A DNA stretch of 64,000 nt from Acidobacteriota bacterium (lineage in GTDB: Bacteria; Acidobacteriota; Thermoanaerobaculia; Multivoradales; Multivoraceae), in contig JAPPFP010000014.1 in the NCBI GenBank assembly GCA_028877275.1, positions 1-64,000 of the forward strand. Reading direction: 5' to 3'. The translations under genes were made by a program, and so were the position numbers. This document shows, piece by piece, positions 1 through 8,835 of the stretch (the first letter of the stretch is position 1; every line of letters starts with the position of its first letter). The notes under the pieces were generated by a model, which did no database searches, had not been told where the DNA came from, and saw only the letters and a program-made list of their open reading frames with translations.

Positions 1-19
1 CACGGGCGGGTCCAACTCG

Positions 20-991
20 TCAGCGCGTACCGCGGATGACGGGCGTCGGCGGTTCTTCGCCGCGGTGCAGGGCCAGCACGTTGTCGACGGCGAGCTGGGC
101 CATCGCCAGGCGGGTCGGGATCGAGGCGCTGGCGATGTGGGGCAGCAGGACCGCGTTGTCCAGGTCGAGAAGGTCCGGATGGACCTCCGGTTCACGCTCG
201 AAGACGTCCAGGCCGGCGGCCCAGATCGTGCCCGAGCGGAGGGCCGCCGCCAGCGCCGCTTCGTCGACGATCGGCCCGCGGGCGGTGTTCACCAGCACCG
301 CGGTCGGCTTCATCCGGGCGAGCTCGTCCCGGCCGATCAGGCCGGTCGTCCCCACGGTCAGCGGCAGATGGATCGAGACGAAGTCGGAGGCGCCGAGCAA
401 CTCGTTCAGGTCGGACCGCCGGGCGCCGAGCTCGCGCTCCAACTCCGGCCGGCCGCGTTCGTCCCAGTACAGGATCTCCATGTCGAACCCGAGACGGGCG
501 CGGCGAGCGACCGCCTCGCCAATGCGGCCCATGCCCAGGATGCCGAGCGTCCGGCCGTGAACCTCCTGGCCGGTCAGGAGCATCGGCCCCCAACGCCGGT
601 AGCGTCCGGCACGCAGAAACCGCTCGGCTTCCGGCAATCGACGGGCCGCCGCGAGGAGCAGCGCGATCGCCAGGTCAGCAGTGGCGCCGTCCAGCACGCC
701 CGGCGTGTTCGTGACCCAGATACCGCGGGCCTCGGCCGCCGCGATGTCGACGTTGTCGAAACCGACCGCCATGTTCGCGACCATCCGCAGGTTGCCTGCC
801 CCGTCGAAGAGCTCCGCGTCCATCCGTTCCGTCAGGAGGGCCACGATCACGTCGGCCTCGGCGGCGGCGGCGAGCAGCGTCGCGCGGTCCAGGGCCACGT
901 CCTCCTCGAGCACACGCGTTTCGATCCCGGACTCCGCCCGCAGCCGCTCGACCGCCGGCTCGGGAATCGGCCGGGTCACGAGCACCTTCAT
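20..991 (-). CDS. D-2-hydroxyacid dehydrogenase (glyoxylate/hydroxypyruvate reductase-like)
   Basis: Encodes about 323 residues of an NAD(P)-dependent D-2-hydroxyacid dehydrogenase, which reduces a 2-keto acid such as glyoxylate or hydroxypyruvate in the cytosol. Visible motifs are the Rossmann loop LGILGMGRIGEA, the active-site segment NTARGPIVDE carrying the catalytic Arg, and PHIASAS carrying the catalytic His late in the chain. The ATG at 989-991 overlaps the stop of the upstream ABC ATPase gene by one base (TGATG), which fixes the start and indicates translational coupling. The same frame stays open far upstream, but that stretch is antisense-like filler inside the ABC gene. Length is normal for the family (about 320). 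The exact substrate cannot be told from sequence. Confidence 0.93.
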   Translation of the reverse strand: MKVLVTRPIPEPAVERLRAESGIETRVLEEDVALDRATLLAAAAEADVIVALLTERMDAELFDGAGNLRMVANMAVGFDNVDIAAAEARGIWVTNTPGVLDGATADLAIALLLAAARRLPEAERFLRAGRYRRWGPMLLTGQEVHGRTLGILGMGRIGEAVARRARLGFDMEILYWDERGRPELERELGARRSDLNELLGASDFVSIHLPLTVGTTGLIGRDELARMKPTAVLVNTARGPIVDEAALAAALRSGTIWAAGLDVFEREPEVHPDLLDLDNAVLLPHIASASIPTRLAMAQLAVDNVLALHRGEEPPTPVIRGTR

Positions 992-2202
992 CAAGCGTCC
1001 TCCTCCGGGATCCCGGGCCGCCGACCATCGAGCTCCCATTCGTGCGACACGTCGAACAGGCTGGGTTCGAAGCGTTCGGCCTCGATCTCCAGCACGTTCG
1101 CCTCCACCTTGCGGTCGTAGACGTGCAGGGACTCCTCGTCCAGCAGGAAGACGCAGGCCGAGTAGTCCCCCTTCGTCATCGGCAGCCGCGGCACCGTCAC
1201 CACCGCCCGGTGGCTGCCTCTGCCCCTCACCGGCGGAAACCCTGCCCGCTCGGTCGTGAAGGCGCAGACCTGCACGCCGTCCGCGGTGTCGAGGCCGACC
1301 GCCAGGTGGAAGCCCAACTCCTCCTCCCGGCTCTCCCACTCGACTTCGAGGGCCCAGGGCTCCGAAGCCCTCCGCCGGGCGGCGCCGTGAGGCCGGATGG
1401 CGACGATGCGGGCCTGCGCGTTTGCCGGGTCGGCACCGCCGGCGCCTTCCCGGGCGCTCTCGCCAGTCTTGGCCATCAGGAACCGCTCGTACTCGCCGAC
1501 CACGCCCAGCGCCGGCCCGGAGGCGGCCACTTCGCCCTGGCGGAGCCACAGCGCCCGTTGGCAGAACGCGGTGATGTAGTACATCGCGTGGGAGCAGAAC
1601 AGCAGCGTGCCGCCGCCGGCGACGAACCCCTGGAGCCGGTCCATGCACTTCTTCTGGAAGTAGCCGTCACCGACCGAGAGCGCCTCGTCGACGACCAGGA
1701 TCTCCGGCTCGACCTGGACGGCGATCGAGAAGCCGAGCCGCATCGTCATTCCGGTCGAGTACGAGCGGACGGGCTGGTCGATCGCAGGCCCCAGCTCACT
1801 GAACTCGATGATGTCGCCGGTCCTCTCCCTGAGTTCCCGCTCGTCCAGGCCCACGATCGCGGCGCTCAGACGGATGTTCTGCCGGCCGGTGAACTCGTGG
1901 TGAAACCCCGAGCCGAGCTCCAGGATCGAGGCGACCCGGCCCTCGACGCCGAGTTCGCCCGAGGTCGGCCGGGTGACCCCCGCGACGATCTTGAGCAGGG
2001 TGCTCTTGCCGGCGCCGTTCTCCCCCACCACGCCCAGGCCCTCGCCGGCGGGCAGCTCGAAGCTGACGTCGTCGAGCGCCCGGAACGGTACGTGCGCCGG
2101 CCGCCTCGTCACCGCCTCCCGCAACCGGCCCCAGGGGCTGGCGTAGACCTTGTAGACCTTCGTCAGGCGGTCTGCCACGACCGCGTTTGCGGCGGCCGTC
2201 AT
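991..2202 (-). CDS. ABC transporter ATP-binding protein, Wzt/TagH-like polysaccharide export type
   Basis: ATPase subunit of an ABC-2 type exporter, about 403 residues. The Walker A loop GENGAGKST lies at residues 60-68, the signature SYSTGM near 160 and Walker B ILVVDEALS near 180. The remaining roughly 170 residues form a beta-rich C-terminal extension of the kind that in Wzt binds the O-polysaccharide. ATG at 2202 is chosen because GGTGAGG lies just upstream and because it follows the metG stop by four bases; an in-frame ATG at 2226 would overlap metG. No permease (Wzm) gene is visible, so the partner must lie elsewhere. Substrate specificity (glycan or teichoic-like polymer) is inferred from family only. 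Confidence 0.9.
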   Translation of the reverse strand: MTAAANAVVADRLTKVYKVYASPWGRLREAVTRRPAHVPFRALDDVSFELPAGEGLGVVGENGAGKSTLLKIVAGVTRPTSGELGVEGRVASILELGSGFHHEFTGRQNIRLSAAIVGLDERELRERTGDIIEFSELGPAIDQPVRSYSTGMTMRLGFSIAVQVEPEILVVDEALSVGDGYFQKKCMDRLQGFVAGGGTLLFCSHAMYYITAFCQRALWLRQGEVAASGPALGVVGEYERFLMAKTGESAREGAGGADPANAQARIVAIRPHGAARRRASEPWALEVEWESREEELGFHLAVGLDTADGVQVCAFTTERAGFPPVRGRGSHRAVVTVPRLPMTKGDYSACVFLLDEESLHVYDRKVEANVLEIEAERFEPSLFDVSHEWELDGRRPGIPEEDA

Positions 2203-2206
2203 CGCC

Positions 2207-3862
2207 TCACCCGGTGCCGTCCTCACCCGACGCCGCGATCATCGCCGCTACCTGTTCCCGCCGCACCCGTGTGAGCAGCGGCTCGAAAGGACCGATCTCG
2301 CGATCCAGCAGCGGCGTGTGGACGTCCTCCCAGACGAGGGGACCCGTTCGCAGAAAGGACTCCGCCCGTCCGGCGATCGCCGGTACGACGGGCTTCAGGA
2401 ACACGACGAGTTGGCGGAACAGCTCGAGGCCCGTGGTGCAAACGGCCTGAACCTCGGCGGCGCGCTCCGGGTCGCGCGCCGCCTCCCAGGGCCGCCGCTC
2501 GTCGATGTAGCGGTTGGCGCGGTCAGCCAGCGCGATGACGCGGCGGAGCGCCCGGTTGTAGTCGCGGCCTTCGTAGAGTTCGGCGATCTCCTCCGCTTCC
2601 GCGGCGGCGGCGGCCGCCAGCTCGGGCGCGTCGAGCGCCGCCGCCAGCCGGCCGTCGAACTGCCGGTGCAGGAAGCCGGCGCAGCGGCTGGCGATGTTCA
2701 CCACCTTGCCGACGAGATCGGAGTTGACCCGCAGGACGAAGTCCTCCAGGTTGAGGTCGATGTCGGCGAGCCCGTTGCTCAACTTGGCCGCGATGTAGTA
2801 GCGGAAGGCCTCCGGGTCCAGGTGGTCCAGGTAGGTGCGCGCCATGACGAAGGTGCCGCGCGACTTCGACATCTTGGCGCCGTCGACGGTCAGGAAGCCG
2901 TGGACGAACACCGACGACGGCGTTCGGTAGCCGCCGCCGTGCAGCATCGCCGGCCAGAACAGGCAGTGGAAGTAGAGGATGTCTTTGCCGATGAAGTGGT
3001 ACAGCTCGGCATCGCTGTCGGGCCCCCAGAAGTCCCCGAATTCCACGCCGTTCTGGTCGCAGAATCGGCGGAAGGCGGCCATGTAGCCGATCGGCGCGTC
3101 GACCCAGACGTAGAAGTACTTGTTCGGAGCGTCCGGGATCTCGAACCCGAAGTAGGGCGCGTCCCGCGAGATGTCCCAGTCGCGCAGTCCGTCGTCGAAC
3201 CACTCCCGGAGCTTGTTGACGACCTCGCTCTGCAGGCGGCCATCGCCAACCCAGTCTTCCAGCAGGTCCTCGTAGTCGGAGAGGCGAAGGAACAGGTGCT
3301 CGGACTCCTTCTCGACCGGCAGGGCGCCGGTGACGATCGAACGGGGGTCGATCAGGTCCGCCGGGGCGTAGGTCGAGCCGCACTCGTCGCAACTGTCGCC
3401 GTTCTGGTCCTTCGCGCCGCAACGCGGGCAGGTGCCCTTGATGAAACGATCGGGCAGGAACATCCCCCGCTCCGGGTCATAGAACTGACGCACCGTCCGC
3501 CGGTCGATCGAACCCCGATCGCGAAGCCGTCCGTAGATTTCCTCGACCAGTTTCCGGTTCTCCGGAGAGTGTGTCGTGTAGTAGTCGTCGAAGTGGATCG
3601 AGAACGCCCGGTAGTCCTCCAGGTGCTCTTCCGCCAGCCGCCCGATCAGCTCTTCGGGCGTGATTCCTTCCCGCTCGGCGCGCAGCATGATCGGCGTGCC
3701 GTGCGCATCCTCGGCGCAGACGTTGTAGCACTCACGGCCCCGCATCCGCTGCAGCCGGCACCAGATGTCCGTCTGCACGGCCTCGACCATGTGCCCCAGG
3801 TGAATCGGGCCGTTGGCGTAGGGCAGGGCGTTCGTAACGAGGATGCGTCGTCGTTCCGGCAT
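2207..3862 (-). CDS. metG: Methionine--tRNA ligase
   Basis: Class I aminoacyl-tRNA synthetase charging tRNA-Met, 551 residues. The HIGH-type motif is HLGH at residues 21-24, and KMSKS lies near residue 330. A Zn knuckle of four cysteines in two CxxC pairs (CPRC, then CDEC) lies at about 143-162, which is the MetG1-type connective domain. The protein ends after the anticodon-binding helices and lacks the C-terminal tRNA-binding (EMAP-like) domain of the 677-residue E. coli enzyme; this shorter form is common. It is the first gene of a minus-strand unit continuing into the ABC ATPase and the dehydrogenase. Confidence 0.97.
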   Translation of the reverse strand: MPERRRILVTNALPYANGPIHLGHMVEAVQTDIWCRLQRMRGRECYNVCAEDAHGTPIMLRAEREGITPEELIGRLAEEHLEDYRAFSIHFDDYYTTHSPENRKLVEEIYGRLRDRGSIDRRTVRQFYDPERGMFLPDRFIKGTCPRCGAKDQNGDSCDECGSTYAPADLIDPRSIVTGALPVEKESEHLFLRLSDYEDLLEDWVGDGRLQSEVVNKLREWFDDGLRDWDISRDAPYFGFEIPDAPNKYFYVWVDAPIGYMAAFRRFCDQNGVEFGDFWGPDSDAELYHFIGKDILYFHCLFWPAMLHGGGYRTPSSVFVHGFLTVDGAKMSKSRGTFVMARTYLDHLDPEAFRYYIAAKLSNGLADIDLNLEDFVLRVNSDLVGKVVNIASRCAGFLHRQFDGRLAAALDAPELAAAAAAEAEEIAELYEGRDYNRALRRVIALADRANRYIDERRPWEAARDPERAAEVQAVCTTGLELFRQLVVFLKPVVPAIAGRAESFLRTGPLVWEDVHTPLLDREIGPFEPLLTRVRREQVAAMIAASGEDGTG

Positions 3863-3980
3863 GGCGGCGATCCCCCGGGCACGGGCCGCGCCCGGCTGAG
3901 ACGGGGAGGTTGGGACGGTGGATTATGCAGGATCCAGGCAACTTCGGCCGGACATCATGCGTCTTCCTGATCAGAGAACG

Positions 3981-4583
3981 ATGACCGCCAGGCCCAACCC
4001 CGACCTGTTCCTCGCCCGGCGCGCCGCCGCCGGCCACGCCGACGCCTGGGCCGAGCTGATCGAGCGCTACGGCCGCCGCATCTACAACATCGCGTTCCAG
4101 TTCGCCGGCAACCGGGCCGAGGCCGAGGATCTGACCCAGGAGATCTTCCTGCGTCTCTACCGCAACCTCGACCGCTACCGCGGCGACGTGCCGCTTGCCG
4201 GCTGGACCCTCCGGCTGTCGCGCAATCTCTGCGTCGACCACTACCGGAGGACCCGGACCGAGCGGCGGGCAGTCGTGGTCTCGGAGGAGATTCTGAAACA
4301 CCAGGCCGGCGACAGCGACCCGGCTGCCCAGGCGGAGCGAAGGGAGAAGCTGCGCCTGGTGTATGGGGCGATCGAGGAGATGCCGGAGCCCTTTGCCGAG
4401 ATCCTGATGCTCCGCGATCTGCAGGGCCTGAGCTACGCGGACATCTGCGCGTTTCTCGACCTGCCCGAGGGCACGATGAAGTCCAGACTCCGACGCGCGC
4501 GACTCGACCTCATGAGACGCGTCGACCGACTGCGCCGGAACCTCGGCGATCGGACGCCGCAACGCGACGGGAGCTACCGATGA
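3981..4583 (+). CDS. RNA polymerase sigma factor, ECF (sigma-70) family
   Basis: About 200 residues. Sigma region 2 includes the core-binding helix around AEDLTQEIFLRLYRNLDRY and the -10 recognition helix, ending near DHYRRTR. After a short linker comes region 4 with the helix-turn-helix LSYADICAFLDLPEGTMKSRL. It is expected to redirect RNA polymerase to a small regulon. The start is uncertain: ATG at 3981 removes a non-conserved leader, ATG at 3957 is also possible, and neither has a good Shine-Dalgarno. The stop overlaps the next start as ATGA, so the downstream membrane-protein gene is a candidate regulator of this sigma factor, although it has no recognisable zinc-finger anti-sigma domain. 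Confidence 0.9.
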   Translation: MTARPNPDLFLARRAAAGHADAWAELIERYGRRIYNIAFQFAGNRAEAEDLTQEIFLRLYRNLDRYRGDVPLAGWTLRLSRNLCVDHYRRTRTERRAVVVSEEILKHQAGDSDPAAQAERREKLRLVYGAIEEMPEPFAEILMLRDLQGLSYADICAFLDLPEGTMKSRLRRARLDLMRRVDRLRRNLGDRTPQRDGSYR

Positions 4584-5236
4584 GCCGCGACGAACGGAGA
4601 GCCGGAGCGCACGGCGCCAACCTCCCCCTCCCGGACGAACTCCGCCGGGGGCTTCTCGAGATCGCGGTGGGAGAGCACCTGGACCGCGACGGCGAGGCGC
4701 GCGCGGCCGAACTCGAGTCGGTCCACTGGCCCCGCCTCGAGCCCTCGGCACCACTGGTGCAACGCCTGCTCGAGATCCCCCGAGGCCGCGCCGTGCTTCG
4801 TCCCGCGGCCCACTGGGTCCGGCGCGGTCCGGCCGCGGCCGTCGCCGCAAGCTATCTCCTCGCCGCCGCCCTGACTCTCGCCGTGGGCGATCCGGTGGCT
4901 CTTGGTCGCAAGGCCTCATCCGAGCTGCGCGCCGTCGCCGGACAGCATGTACTCGAGCCGGCGGCTCGAGCCGGCTCGTCGATGCAGGCCGGCTTCGGCG
5001 CGCTCCAGGAGCGCTTGCGGCCAACCGACCTGTTCGAGAAGACCCTGACCGTGCCCAGGGACCGTGTCCAGGTCTGGTTCCGCGGGGCCTTCGAGTCGTC
5101 GGCCGACGCATTCCGCGGCCTGACCGAGCTGCTCCCGCTGGACGCCTGGAACGCAGGCGAGGAACCACCTGAAACCGACGAATCGCTCCGCGATCCACGC
5201 GCTCGAAACACCGACCTGAAGAGGACCTTCGCATGA
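4580..5236 (+). CDS. Unknown membrane protein coupled to an ECF sigma factor (anti-sigma candidate)
   Basis: 218 residues that I do not recognise as a named family. The N-terminal about 90 residues are charged and helical and carry no HxxxCxxC zinc motif. One hydrophobic segment, at about residues 94-112 (AAAVAASYLLAAALTLAVG), looks like a transmembrane helix, and the rest would be periplasmic. The gene starts inside the stop of the sigma factor (ATGA) and its own stop overlaps the next gene in the same way, so three genes are translationally coupled. Position and single-pass topology fit a membrane anti-sigma factor, but this is inference from context alone. Confidence 0.75.
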   Translation: MSRDERRAGAHGANLPLPDELRRGLLEIAVGEHLDRDGEARAAELESVHWPRLEPSAPLVQRLLEIPRGRAVLRPAAHWVRRGPAAAVAASYLLAAALTLAVGDPVALGRKASSELRAVAGQHVLEPAARAGSSMQAGFGALQERLRPTDLFEKTLTVPRDRVQVWFRGAFESSADAFRGLTELLPLDAWNAGEEPPETDESLRDPRARNTDLKRTFA

Positions 5237-5847
5237 CGACCGAGAACGACCAGAGCACAACGGGCGCTACCGCCAGCGGGACGATCGACGCACCGCCGCC
5301 CCCTCCGCCCGGCGCGGCCGCACCACCTTCGCCGGAGCCGGCGGCAGGACAGATCACCGCTCGGCACGTGGTGACCGTGATCCTCGCCCTCCTTCCCGGT
5401 CTGGGTCACCTCTACAACGGCCTCTACATGCGCGGCATCAAGTTCTTTCTTGCTGCCCTGGCCGCGGTCTACCTCGCCACCGAGGTGGGGCTGGCCGGCA
5501 TGGCGGTCGCCTTCGTGTGGCTGTTCAACATGATCGACGCCTACCGTCAGGCGACCCTGATCGAACGGGGTCACGTGCCCGACCTCGGCGTCCACGACGA
5601 GGCAAAGGTGATGCCCGCGGGCCGGTCCGGCCTGTTCTGGGGCGTCGGCTTCTTCGTCGTGGGGTTCCTCCTCCTGCTGGACCACACCTTCGGCTACGAC
5701 ATGGACCGGGTATGGGAGTTCTGGCCGGTCGGCCTTCTCGCCATCGGCGCCTGGCTCATGATCGGGGCCTGGCTCCAGTGGCGCCGGAATCAGGCGGAGA
5801 GCCAGGATGACGGCGCCGACGCCGAAACCGGAACGCTGGCAGGCTGA
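5233..5847 (+). CDS. Multi-pass membrane protein with Pro-rich N-terminus and LiaI/DUF5668-like C-terminus
   Basis: 204 residues. A Pro/Ala-rich cytosolic N-terminus (about 1-45) is followed by two hydrophobic hairpins. The first (about 50-105) includes LPGLGHLYNGLYMRGIKFF, resembling TM2-type small membrane proteins. The second (about 135-185) contains GLFWGVGFFVVGFLLLLDH and a WEFWPVGLL segment, which is typical of LiaI-LiaF/DUF5668-like envelope-stress proteins. It is third in the sigma-factor unit (ATGA overlap at 5233), suggesting that the sigma factor responds to envelope state. The domain assignment is by pattern only. Confidence 0.8.
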   Translation: MTTENDQSTTGATASGTIDAPPPPPPGAAAPPSPEPAAGQITARHVVTVILALLPGLGHLYNGLYMRGIKFFLAALAAVYLATEVGLAGMAVAFVWLFNMIDAYRQATLIERGHVPDLGVHDEAKVMPAGRSGLFWGVGFFVVGFLLLLDHTFGYDMDRVWEFWPVGLLAIGAWLMIGAWLQWRRNQAESQDDGADAETGTLAG

Positions 5848-5885
5848 CGAGGGCCGGAGGACCGCCGCCGCGGGTGGGTCAGCCT
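5841..5885. terminator. Inverted repeat between convergent genes (possible bidirectional terminator)
   Basis: AGGCTGAC at 5841-5848 pairs perfectly with GTCAGCCT at 5878-5885 across a 29-nt GC-rich loop. It spans the stop codons of the two convergent genes. No T tract follows, so intrinsic termination is only a possibility. Confidence 0.3.
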
Positions 5886-6802
5886 AACTCGGCCCGTAGC
5901 TTCTCGTGCAGCGCGGCCGCGCCGTCGATCATCGCGTCGACCGTCCGGGCCCCGGCCAGGAACAGGCCAGTCAGGTTCAGGGCCACGCCATCGAACCCCA
6001 TCTCGCCAAGCTTCGCTGCGGCCGCGGCGACGCGATCGGGCTCCGTGTAGAAGGTCCGGTCGCTTTCATTGCCGGGGCGCGGCGGCGGTGACACCTGCGC
6101 CTGGAACTCGAGCGTCGAGGAGTCCCGACCGGCCTCCCCGGCGTGACGGCGCACCGCGGCGATGGCCTCACTGCCGTTCTGGAACAACTCGGGCGAAGCG
6201 ACCCCCATCCAGCCGTCCGCAAGCCGTCCGGCACGGCGAAGAGCCGCCTCGCTGTGGCCGCCAATCCAGATCGGCAGCGCGGCGCCACGCGGCGGCTTCG
6301 GTTCCATCGCCATCGCCTCGACCCGGTAGAACTCGCCCTCGAAGTCGATCGGATCCTGGCTCCAGCAGGTTCGCAGCAACTCGATCGCCTCGTCCATGCG
6401 GCGCCCCCGGTCCCTGAAGTTCTGGCCCAGAGCCTCGTACTCCGACTCCTGCCAGCCGACACCAAGTCCCAGCCGCAAGCGACCGCCGGAGAGCGTGTCC
6501 AGGGTCGCCGCCTGCTTCGCCGTCAGCACCGGATCCCGCTGCGGCAGGACGAGGACCTCGGTGCCGAGCCCGATGCGGGAAGTGCAGGCAGCCATGAAGC
6601 CCAGCGTCGCGAACGCCTCCATAATCGGCATCTTGGCCGGGTAGCGGTTCTTCTCCCGACCGTCCGTGTCATGGCCCATGACGACGTGGTCGAAGATGTC
6701 GAGCTGATCGAAGCCGATCTCGTCCATCGCCGTCGCCAACCGGGCTACGGCTTCCGGACCCTCGCGGTACACGACACTCGGGAACTCGACGGCAAGCTTC
6801 AT
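5879..6802 (-). CDS. LLM-class (luciferase-like) F420-dependent oxidoreductase
   Basis: 307-residue TIM-barrel oxidoreductase of the bacterial luciferase superfamily. Family-typical segments are the N-terminal strand, FDQLDIFDHVVMGHD, a central LPQRDPVLTAKQAATLD, then LSGGRLRLGLGVGW, and a late IWIGGHSEAALRRAGRLADGW. The last two are characteristic of the F420-binding subfamily rather than FMN luciferases. It probably performs a hydride transfer on an unknown substrate. It lies 48 bp downstream of the SDR gene on the same strand and may be co-transcribed with it. A second, shorter family member is at 48116-48955. Confidence 0.9.
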   Translation of the reverse strand: MKLAVEFPSVVYREGPEAVARLATAMDEIGFDQLDIFDHVVMGHDTDGREKNRYPAKMPIMEAFATLGFMAACTSRIGLGTEVLVLPQRDPVLTAKQAATLDTLSGGRLRLGLGVGWQESEYEALGQNFRDRGRRMDEAIELLRTCWSQDPIDFEGEFYRVEAMAMEPKPPRGAALPIWIGGHSEAALRRAGRLADGWMGVASPELFQNGSEAIAAVRRHAGEAGRDSSTLEFQAQVSPPPRPGNESDRTFYTEPDRVAAAAAKLGEMGFDGVALNLTGLFLAGARTVDAMIDGAAALHEKLRAELG

Positions 6803-6850
6803 CGGCTGGGGCCTCCTCGCGAACGTGGCGGTGATAGCACAGCGGCGGCG

Positions 6851-7624
6851 TCAGGCGCCGGCCAGGAATCGATCCCGGAGTCGCCTCATGCCGTTGAGCC
6901 AGCGGTCGTAGTCCGCGGTCTTTCTGCGCATGTACTCCTGGACCTGGGGGTGCGGCAGGATGAGGAAGCGTTCCTGTTCGATCGCGCGCACAACGATCTC
7001 CGCGACCTCTTCGGCCTCCATCATCCCGTCGACGCCGGCCACGCCCGGACCGCCCGCGGTCATGGCGGTCCGCACCGCCTGCGGGCAGAGGACCGACACA
7101 CGAATGCCCTCGTTGCCGTGAGTGATCGCGATCCACTCCGCCAGGGCGACCGCCGCGTGCTTGGTCACCGCGTACGGCGCCGATCCGATCTGCGACAGGA
7201 GACCCGCGGCCGAGGAGGTGCTCGCGATGTAGCCCTCACCGCGCTCGATCATCTTCGGCAGCACCGCGCGCGCCGCGTAGATGTGGGACATCACGTTGAT
7301 CTCCCAGATGTTCTGCCAGCCCTCGTCGCTCACGTCCACGCCGCCGCCGGTGCCGATGCCCGCGTTCGAGAACATCAGGTCGACATCGCCGAAGGCAGCT
7401 TCCGCCCGGGCGACCATCTCCTGGACCTCTTCCTCGACGGCCACGTCCACCGCCACCGCGACCGCTCCGGCGCCGATCTCCTCGGCCACCGCCGCGGCGC
7501 CGTCTCCGTCACGATCGGCGACCACCACTCCCCTGGCGCCGTCGGCGGCGAACCGCCGGCACAGCGCCCTGCCGATGCCACTGGCGCCGCCGGTGACGAC
7601 GCAGCTCCTGCCCTGTATCTCCAT
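6851..7624 (-). CDS. Short-chain dehydrogenase/reductase (SDR)
   Basis: 257 residues, classical SDR length. The cofactor motif TGGASGIG is at residues 11-18, SNAGIG (the NAG motif) lies near 89, and the catalytic YAVTK (YxxxK) lies near 155, preceded by the Ser of STSSAAG. It oxidises or reduces an alcohol/ketone with NAD(P); the substrate is unknown. It is divergent from the glutamate-cysteine ligase gene with only 56 bp between starts, so both promoters must lie in that gap. It is followed by the LLM oxidoreductase. Confidence 0.93.
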   Translation of the reverse strand: MEIQGRSCVVTGGASGIGRALCRRFAADGARGVVVADRDGDGAAAVAEEIGAGAVAVAVDVAVEEEVQEMVARAEAAFGDVDLMFSNAGIGTGGGVDVSDEGWQNIWEINVMSHIYAARAVLPKMIERGEGYIASTSSAAGLLSQIGSAPYAVTKHAAVALAEWIAITHGNEGIRVSVLCPQAVRTAMTAGGPGVAGVDGMMEAEEVAEIVVRAIEQERFLILPHPQVQEYMRRKTADYDRWLNGMRRLRDRFLAGA

Positions 7625-7680
7625 GGGCCGGCGATCGTAGCAACTGTTAGAGTCACCGCCCTGACCGGCCCCGCAGCTCG

Positions 7681-8835
7681 ATGACCGCAGACCAACTATC
7701 GCTGCACCGGCAGTTACTGAAGGGCCTCGAAGAAGAGGTCTACACCGGCACCGCCGATGGCCACGTGCTGCCGCTCTCGGCGCAGGTCAAGGAGGCGATG
7801 GACGGCTACACGACCGAGCCGGACGGGCGGAACGTCGAGTTCACGACGGCGCCCTATCGCAGCTACCAGGTCCTGCTCGACCGCCTGATGGCCAAGCGCT
7901 GCGCCCTGCGGCGCTACCTGGAGGCCGAGCACGGCTGCACCCTGGTACCGGGCGGCGCGCTCTCACTTGCCGACCCCGACTCCTTCTACTTCTCCGACCC
8001 GGAGAACCCCTACTACCGCTACATCCGGGATGCCTACGGCAACCGGGTCGTGACCGCCTCCACGCACATCAACCTCGGCATCGACGAACCGGACGAACTG
8101 CTCCGCGCCTACCGGGTGCTGCGGCTGGAAGCGGCGATCTTCCTGGCCCTGACCGCGGCGTCGCCCTTTCTGGCCGGCAAGCCGACCGGCCAGCACTCGA
8201 GCCGCTGGCTGCGCTTCCCGCTGACCCCGGAGCGGGTGCCGTTCTTCCCCGACGCCGCCACGTTCGCGGTCTGGATGGACGAACAGCTCGAGAGCGGCAC
8301 GATGCAGAACCAACGCCACCTCTGGCTCGGCATCCGGCCGAACGGGCCAGCGACGCCACGGGTCCTCGACCGCCTGGAACTCCGGATCTGCGACCGGATC
8401 AGCGATCCCCACGTGCTGCAGGCGGTCACCGCGCTCTACGAAGCCCGGGTCTGGCAGGTGCTGGAACAGCCCGATCTCGATCCGCTGAGTGACCGGTCCT
8501 CGCCGGAGCTCGAGGAGCTGGCCGCCGCCAACGAGCTCGCCGCGGGCACGCAGAGCCTCGACGCGATCGGCGTGAACTGGGTCGACGGCCGCTCGCTCAC
8601 GTTCCGGGAGTGGGTCCGCCGCCTGCTCGACGACGCCGCCGGGACGGCGGATCGCCACGGCCTCGCCTCACTGCTCGAACCGATCGAAGGGGTGCTCACC
8701 CAGGGCAACCCGGCGATCCAGTGGCTGCGCCGGGTGGACGAAGGGGCGACGCCCCAGCGGGTCATCCAGGAGGCAATCGTCGAACTCGCCGCGTTGGACC
8801 GGGAGTTCGACCCGAGCTGCCCCCTCGTCGCCTAA
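7681..8835 (+). CDS. gshA: Glutamate--cysteine ligase, cyanobacterial type
   Basis: 384 residues, matching the compact cyanobacterial-type gamma-glutamylcysteine ligase in length and in several blocks I recognise from that family. These are EEEVYTGTADGHVLPLS near the start, EPDGRNVEFTTAPYRSY, VTASTHINLGID, GTMQNQRHLW and RLELRICDRISDP. The enzyme makes gamma-glutamylcysteine from Glu, Cys and ATP, the first step to glutathione or a related thiol. No glutathione synthetase is present in the window. It starts at ATG 7681 and its stop overlaps the convergent flavin reductase stop by four bases. Confidence 0.88.
   Translation: MTADQLSLHRQLLKGLEEEVYTGTADGHVLPLSAQVKEAMDGYTTEPDGRNVEFTTAPYRSYQVLLDRLMAKRCALRRYLEAEHGCTLVPGGALSLADPDSFYFSDPENPYYRYIRDAYGNRVVTASTHINLGIDEPDELLRAYRVLRLEAAIFLALTAASPFLAGKPTGQHSSRWLRFPLTPERVPFFPDAATFAVWMDEQLESGTMQNQRHLWLGIRPNGPATPRVLDRLELRICDRISDPHVLQAVTALYEARVWQVLEQPDLDPLSDRSSPELEELAAANELAAGTQSLDAIGVNWVDGRSLTFREWVRRLLDDAAGTADRHGLASLLEPIEGVLTQGNPAIQWLRRVDEGATPQRVIQEAIVELAALDREFDPSCPLVA

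Noticed and set aside
20-1648. A 542-residue dehydrogenase with a long N-terminal extension
   Set aside because: The extra 219 codons are an arginine/glycine-rich shadow of the ABC ATPase gene; the true ATG at 991 is coupled to that gene's stop.
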